This document shows, piece by piece, positions 33,833 to 37,266 of a stretch of 37,266 bases of DNA (position 1 is its first letter; every line of letters begins with the position of its first letter). The stretch is from ARK-15 sp038880255 (GTDB taxonomy: Archaea; Thermoplasmatota; Thermoplasmata; Thermoplasmatales; ARK-15), in contig JAVZSA010000010.1 in NCBI GenBank assembly GCA_038880255.1, positions 1 to 37,266 of the forward strand, in the 5' to 3' direction. The notes under the pieces were generated by a model that was given only the letters and a program-made list of their open reading frames with translations, did no database searches and had not been told where the DNA came from. The position numbers and the translations under genes are program-made.

Positions 33833-36513
33833 TCAAACAACCTCCTTTGTTTTTGTACTTCTTTTAATTCACTTAACAACTTTTTTTTACCTGAAAGGAA
33901 ACCGTCAAGAAGTTTCTTCTCTTTACTGGTTATTGGTAATGTTCCAGATATTGCCTGGGCAACTCTATAAAAAGAATCTTTGTTGCCAAAACCACTATCT
34001 GAAAGAGCCTTTTTCATTTCTTCCCTTTTTCCTTCTCTCCATAAAAGGAGCACATTATGAAGCACATCTATGAGTTCTCTCGAATCTTCAAGTCCTGTCA
34101 AATTTCTTTCCTGTGGTCCTAAAACTTTTATGAATTCTTTATCTTTTATTATAAATCCTTTATTCCACTCTTTTGCTAAATCGACTCCAGTGCTCTGGGC
34201 AAGTTTTCTTGCCTCATCAAAATCAACCGTTGCCTCCTGATATGTCCATCTCCAGAGTAAATAAAATCTTGTAAGTGGAGAAAGTTCTCCAGCAATGCCA
34301 TTGTGAAGAATTTGACGAACAGCATAATCGGTGACTATTTCTCTTACAAATTCAAGGAGTTTATCAGCCCTTATGATGTTCCCCTCATAATCCATAATCT
34401 TCTCATATTTGCCAAAGATTTCAATTGCAGACCCTATTCCTGCGATAAAGAAGTCTGCTCCGGATATCTCTTCCTGCCATAGGCGCTCAAGTTTTTGATA
34501 AATGTGTTTCTTTATCTCCTCTCTCACTTCATTATACCAGCCTGTTTCTTCTCTTTTCATCTTGCGGACAACAAAATAAATAGATGATGCTAACGATGCA
34601 GTTTTTTGGGCATTCAGCCTTGCTTTCATTTCCGTATCTATTGGCCATGAGGCCGTTACAACTAAACCAGAGTCCAAAAGTGAATTTATCAATGTCTCCC
34701 AGCCCGAGGTTGATTTATGAGTATAAACAATTGTTGCAATTCCATCGGGTTTGAGAACACGATAAATCTCCTGAAATGATTTCTTGAGATTTTCTTCAAA
34801 ATATTCCTTTGCTTCTTCCCGGCTTCTTTCGTTGGTATATGCTACAATCTCCTTTGATTTTGGAGTTAATAGAATTGAAAATAAATCAGGATATAAATCA
34901 CCAATAGTTCTTTTTAGCCAGACATAAAAGAAATCAGAAAGATAAGAATAAGGCACATTGTCATAATAGGGTGGGTCTGTGAAGACTGCATCAAAGAAGT
35001 TATTGGGATAGGGGAGAGAGGTGGCTGATGATTGGGTGACAGTGGCAGGAAAATTTATTGGTGAAACATTTTCAATTACTCTTAAAATTAGTCTGTGCAT
35101 ACTTTCAAATGTGCCTGTTAGAACTGGTGAAAATAGATTTAGTTCCCCATAATCCCATAACATTGGTAAAGCGTGTCTTGCAAAAGTATTAGGAATAAAT
35201 TCCCCTTGCGGATTCCATCTACATAAAGTAGTCTCAAAGTCAGTTACTCTACTTATCACTAAAGCCAAATAACTCACCACTGCCTTCGCATATTCTTCAT
35301 CATAACCTTCTTCCCTCATCTTCTTATGCGCCTCTCTTACCTTCTCCACAAAAGTAATCAGTGCCAATTTCTGGCGAGAATTGAAAAGGTCACCCCATTT
35401 TATCATACCATATCTTTGAACACGAAACCCCAGAGTTTCTTTTGGTGGCAAGGGTTCATCTGGCACAGGGTCAATTCCCCATTCTTCCATAAGTTTTTTT
35501 CTTTTTTCTTCAAGGTATTTCTCTGCTTGTTTGAAATTCTCCAAATCCGTTTCCGATGCTAATCTGTAGCTTTTTCCCTCCTTTTTGGAATGATGCAGAA
35601 CAACCGCAACCATCCTCTCTCCTGCTTTTCCTTGCTGAAATAGTTTTCTTGTTGTTTTATCATCAACGATTGAACCACAAACTAAACACCTCGCAATTGC
35701 CTTTGATACCGTTCCTTTTTCAGGTTCAAAATCTTTTGGAAATGGCTTTTCTTGTCCTACTATTTCAAATTCAACTTTGCCATCCTTTACAAAAGGCATT
35801 AACGCCACCTTTTTGTTATCCTTCTTTGCAAGCCAGAATTGTCTCATCAAAGGAATTTCTGAATTGCAGGATGGGTTCTGGCAGGGTATTGTCCTTGCCC
35901 AAATATAGCCTATTGGAATAGAGCCATCATCATCTTCTGGATAAAATTTTCCAATCTCCTTCTTTGCTTCCTCTAAAACCCAATTTCCCCACTTTTTAAC
36001 ATCTTCAAGTAATTGGTTTTTCGCCGTACTTCCTTTTAATAATCCCCATTCTTTTTTCACCTCTTTCGGTTTCCCATATTTTTGTGGATATTCTAAAGTG
36101 CATTTCAAAATCAAAACCGCAACAGGATTATATTCACTAGCATAGGTCTCCAAGCCAAGCCTTAGGCATTCAAGAGGAATAGAACCGCCACCTGCGAATG
36201 GGTCTAAAACTTTCAAAGGTTTTCCACCATTTGCTTCTAAAATTTCTTTTCTTGCTTTTTCAATAATTGCAGGATTTAAAGAATTCTCCCATTTTGAAAG
36301 ATTGATGATGAATTGCGATTTCTTATCCCATTCCAAATCATTTTCTGGAGAATGAATTAAAGCAGCATAAGAAGTAGCCCTTGAAGATGCCAAAGGTCTT
36401 CGAGCCCACCATATATGCAAGGTAGAAATATGTCCTTGTTTTATGTTCTTTTCCCTTACGGACTCAACGCTTACTCCTTTAACAGGAAAACTTACTTCTA
36501 TGAATCTCTTCAT
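33829..36513 (-). CDS. DUF1156 DNA methyltransferase with Zn-ribbon (COG1743)
   Basis: The 894-residue protein starts with the diagnostic DUF1156 block RFIEVSFPV...WWARRPLASSRA (4-45). SAM motif I is LDPFAGGGSIPLE (103-115). A Zn-ribbon insert follows (CQNPSCNSEIP, then CLVCGS, about 205-280), with catalytic motif IV DPPYYDN at 513-519 and a long C-terminal helical part. Both catalytic motifs are intact, so it should methylate an exocyclic base amino group, adenine being the usual annotation. It overlaps the HEPN gene before it and the DUF499 gene after it by ATGA. Confidence 0.92.
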   Translation of the reverse strand: MKRFIEVSFPVKGVSVESVREKNIKQGHISTLHIWWARRPLASSRATSYAALIHSPENDLEWDKKSQFIINLSKWENSLNPAIIEKARKEILEANGGKPLKVLDPFAGGGSIPLECLRLGLETYASEYNPVAVLILKCTLEYPQKYGKPKEVKKEWGLLKGSTAKNQLLEDVKKWGNWVLEEAKKEIGKFYPEDDDGSIPIGYIWARTIPCQNPSCNSEIPLMRQFWLAKKDNKKVALMPFVKDGKVEFEIVGQEKPFPKDFEPEKGTVSKAIARCLVCGSIVDDKTTRKLFQQGKAGERMVAVVLHHSKKEGKSYRLASETDLENFKQAEKYLEEKRKKLMEEWGIDPVPDEPLPPKETLGFRVQRYGMIKWGDLFNSRQKLALITFVEKVREAHKKMREEGYDEEYAKAVVSYLALVISRVTDFETTLCRWNPQGEFIPNTFARHALPMLWDYGELNLFSPVLTGTFESMHRLILRVIENVSPINFPATVTQSSATSLPYPNNFFDAVFTDPPYYDNVPYSYLSDFFYVWLKRTIGDLYPDLFSILLTPKSKEIVAYTNERSREEAKEYFEENLKKSFQEIYRVLKPDGIATIVYTHKSTSGWETLINSLLDSGLVVTASWPIDTEMKARLNAQKTASLASSIYFVVRKMKREETGWYNEVREEIKKHIYQKLERLWQEEISGADFFIAGIGSAIEIFGKYEKIMDYEGNIIRADKLLEFVREIVTDYAVRQILHNGIAGELSPLTRFYLLWRWTYQEATVDFDEARKLAQSTGVDLAKEWNKGFIIKDKEFIKVLGPQERNLTGLEDSRELIDVLHNVLLLWREGKREEMKKALSDSGFGNKDSFYRVAQAISGTLPITSKEKKLLDGFLSGKKKLLSELKEVQKQRRLFE

Positions 36514-36857
36514 ACATTCGCCTCCAAAGTTTTTAATATCCTCTGAATCAAAGGTTTTATTTTAGGAATACGATTCTTAACCGTATGCCAAACAAGTTCA
36601 TACCTTATACCAAAATAGAAATGAACGAGTTTATCTTTAAATCCAGCCATCTCTTCCCATTGAATATCAGGGTAGATTTGCTTTATATTTTCAGTGATGT
36701 TTTTAGTAGCTTTACCAATAATTTCAAACTTTCTTATAACGGCGCTTGATTTCTCATCATACATTTTGAAATCTTCAAATTCCACTTTTTCTACAAACTT
36801 TTCTATTGCATACATCGCCCCTAAGATATCTTTCAGATAGAGTTTCGGATCTCTCAT
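36510..36857 (-). CDS. HEPN domain protein, HepT-like (DUF86)
   Basis: The 115-residue all-helical protein matches HepT toxins: DPKLYLKDILGAMYAIEKFV at the start, AVIRKFEIIGKATKNI and the C-terminal GFKDKLVHFYFGIRYELVW. The RNase motif is normally R-x4-H-x-Y; here it reads Lys74-x4-His79-x-Tyr81, so the Arg is replaced by Lys, while the Tyr that partner nucleotidyltransferases AMPylate remains. It overlaps the MNT gene before it and the methylase gene after it by ATGA. It may be a weakened toxin or a structural/regulatory partner. Confidence 0.9.
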   Translation of the reverse strand: MRDPKLYLKDILGAMYAIEKFVEKVEFEDFKMYDEKSSAVIRKFEIIGKATKNITENIKQIYPDIQWEEMAGFKDKLVHFYFGIRYELVWHTVKNRIPKIKPLIQRILKTLEANV

Positions 36858-37144
36858 AAATAAATAGCCTCCTTAAGAATGTTCTCCCTTATTTCTGGCC
36901 TTATAGCGTCAAACGAAACAACATCTACTTTAAGACCAAGATTCTCTTCAAATAAGATGGATAATCCAACAAAATTGATAAGATCTGCATCATTCTCAAA
37001 TTCAAAAAAAACATCCTCATCGCTTTCTGAACGTTCCTCCTCCCTTACAAAAGAGTCAGAGATTCCCTTTATGCGGGCTTTATACTTTTGCTTAGCTTCT
37101 CTGGTTAATTGTTTGAGATTATCTATAATTTCTTCCGCTTTCAT
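36854..37144 (-). CDS. Minimal nucleotidyltransferase (MNT, MntA-like)
   Basis: This 96-residue partner of the HEPN protein has the fold and C-terminus typical of MntA: ADLINFVGLSILFEENLGLK, then VDVVSFDAIRPEIRENILKE. The catalytic signature is normally G-S-x10-D-x-D. Here it is Asp30-Ser31-x10-Asp42-x-Asp44, so the metal-binding aspartates remain but the Gly of the nucleotide loop is Asp. In known pairs MntA AMPylates HepT to neutralise it. Whether this copy can is open. Its ATG overlaps the stop of the upstream gene. Confidence 0.88.
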   Translation of the reverse strand: MKAEEIIDNLKQLTREAKQKYKARIKGISDSFVREEERSESDEDVFFEFENDADLINFVGLSILFEENLGLKVDVVSFDAIRPEIRENILKEAIYL

Positions 37145-37266
37145 ATTTTCACCCCTTTATTCTTCCACTCATCTAAAGGTACTACAAACCTCACAACCTC
37201 AACCTTCTCCTCTACCTTCAAATTTTCTGTCGGATTATTTATTATGTAAAGGACTGGATTTTTAAC
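37141..37266 (-). CDS. Partial coding region, C-terminal 41 residues, product unknown
   Basis: The minus strand is open from the window edge to a TGA at 37143-37141 that overlaps the MNT start (ATGA), exactly like the other junctions of this operon. The tail is acidic-basic (ENLKVEEKVEVVRFVVPLDE, then WKNKGVKI). No family is recognisable from this much. The gene is likely the next upstream member of the same operon. Its identity lies outside the window. Confidence 0.6.
   Translation of the reverse strand, partial: VKNPVLYIINNPTENLKVEEKVEVVRFVVPLDEWKNKGVKI

Noticed and set aside
1..37266. CRISPR array or cas genes
   Set aside because: No regularly spaced direct repeats and no cas-like protein were found on either strand.

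Overview
The window looks like part of an archaeal chromosome from an AT-rich euryarchaeon. The best guess is a peptide-using member of the Thermoplasmata (Aciduliprofundum-like), but this is inference. Supporting signs are a membrane-anchored archaeal Lon (LonB), the bifunctional archaeal FBP aldolase/phosphatase, a GINS subunit, a Cgi121-like KEOPS subunit, Pth2, an HTH-ThiN (ThiR-type) regulator, TATA-like boxes about 25 nt ahead of several start codons (leaderless mRNAs), a 5S rRNA gene with no 16S or 23S beside it, and extracytoplasmic proteins rich in N-x-S/T sequons.

Positions 1-7146 hold a peptide-type ABC transporter: the end of a membrane-anchored substrate-binding protein, two permeases (the second with an extra extracytoplasmic domain of about 470 residues) and two ATPases. 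Two small unrecognised membrane proteins follow, then lonB translationally coupled to a Cgi121-like gene. Positions 10442-14641 hold housekeeping genes: fbp, a nitroreductase, 5S rRNA, a small hypothetical, an anchored FKBP isomerase, GINS, pth2 and tRNA-Gln. An nfeD / short nfeD / stomatin operon and a 2-hydroxyacid dehydrogenase follow. A thiamine locus covers 18147-22559: thiC on the minus strand, divergent from thiR-thiM-thiE-thiD. thiD overlaps tRNA-Ser tail to tail. Then come an AstE/AspA-like hydrolase and a topA/presenilin-like protease pair.

From tRNA-Arg (26976-27048) rightward the window turns into an accessory island. Positions 27286-30624 are a heavily decayed but traceable gene for a large adenine methylase/type IIG restriction-like enzyme. 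Positions 30916-31144 are the C-terminal remnant of a tyrosine recombinase. Both are dead. Beyond them, on the minus strand, lies an intact operon in which every gene overlaps the next by ATGA: a gene cut by the window edge, an MNT nucleotidyltransferase, a HEPN (HepT-like) protein, a DUF1156 Zn-ribbon DNA methyltransferase and a DUF499 AAA+ ATPase. This is the best candidate for a little-studied defence system. It joins a methyltransferase/ATPase pair to a toxin-antitoxin-like pair whose signature residues are altered in both partners (HEPN Arg to Lys, MNT Gly to Asp).
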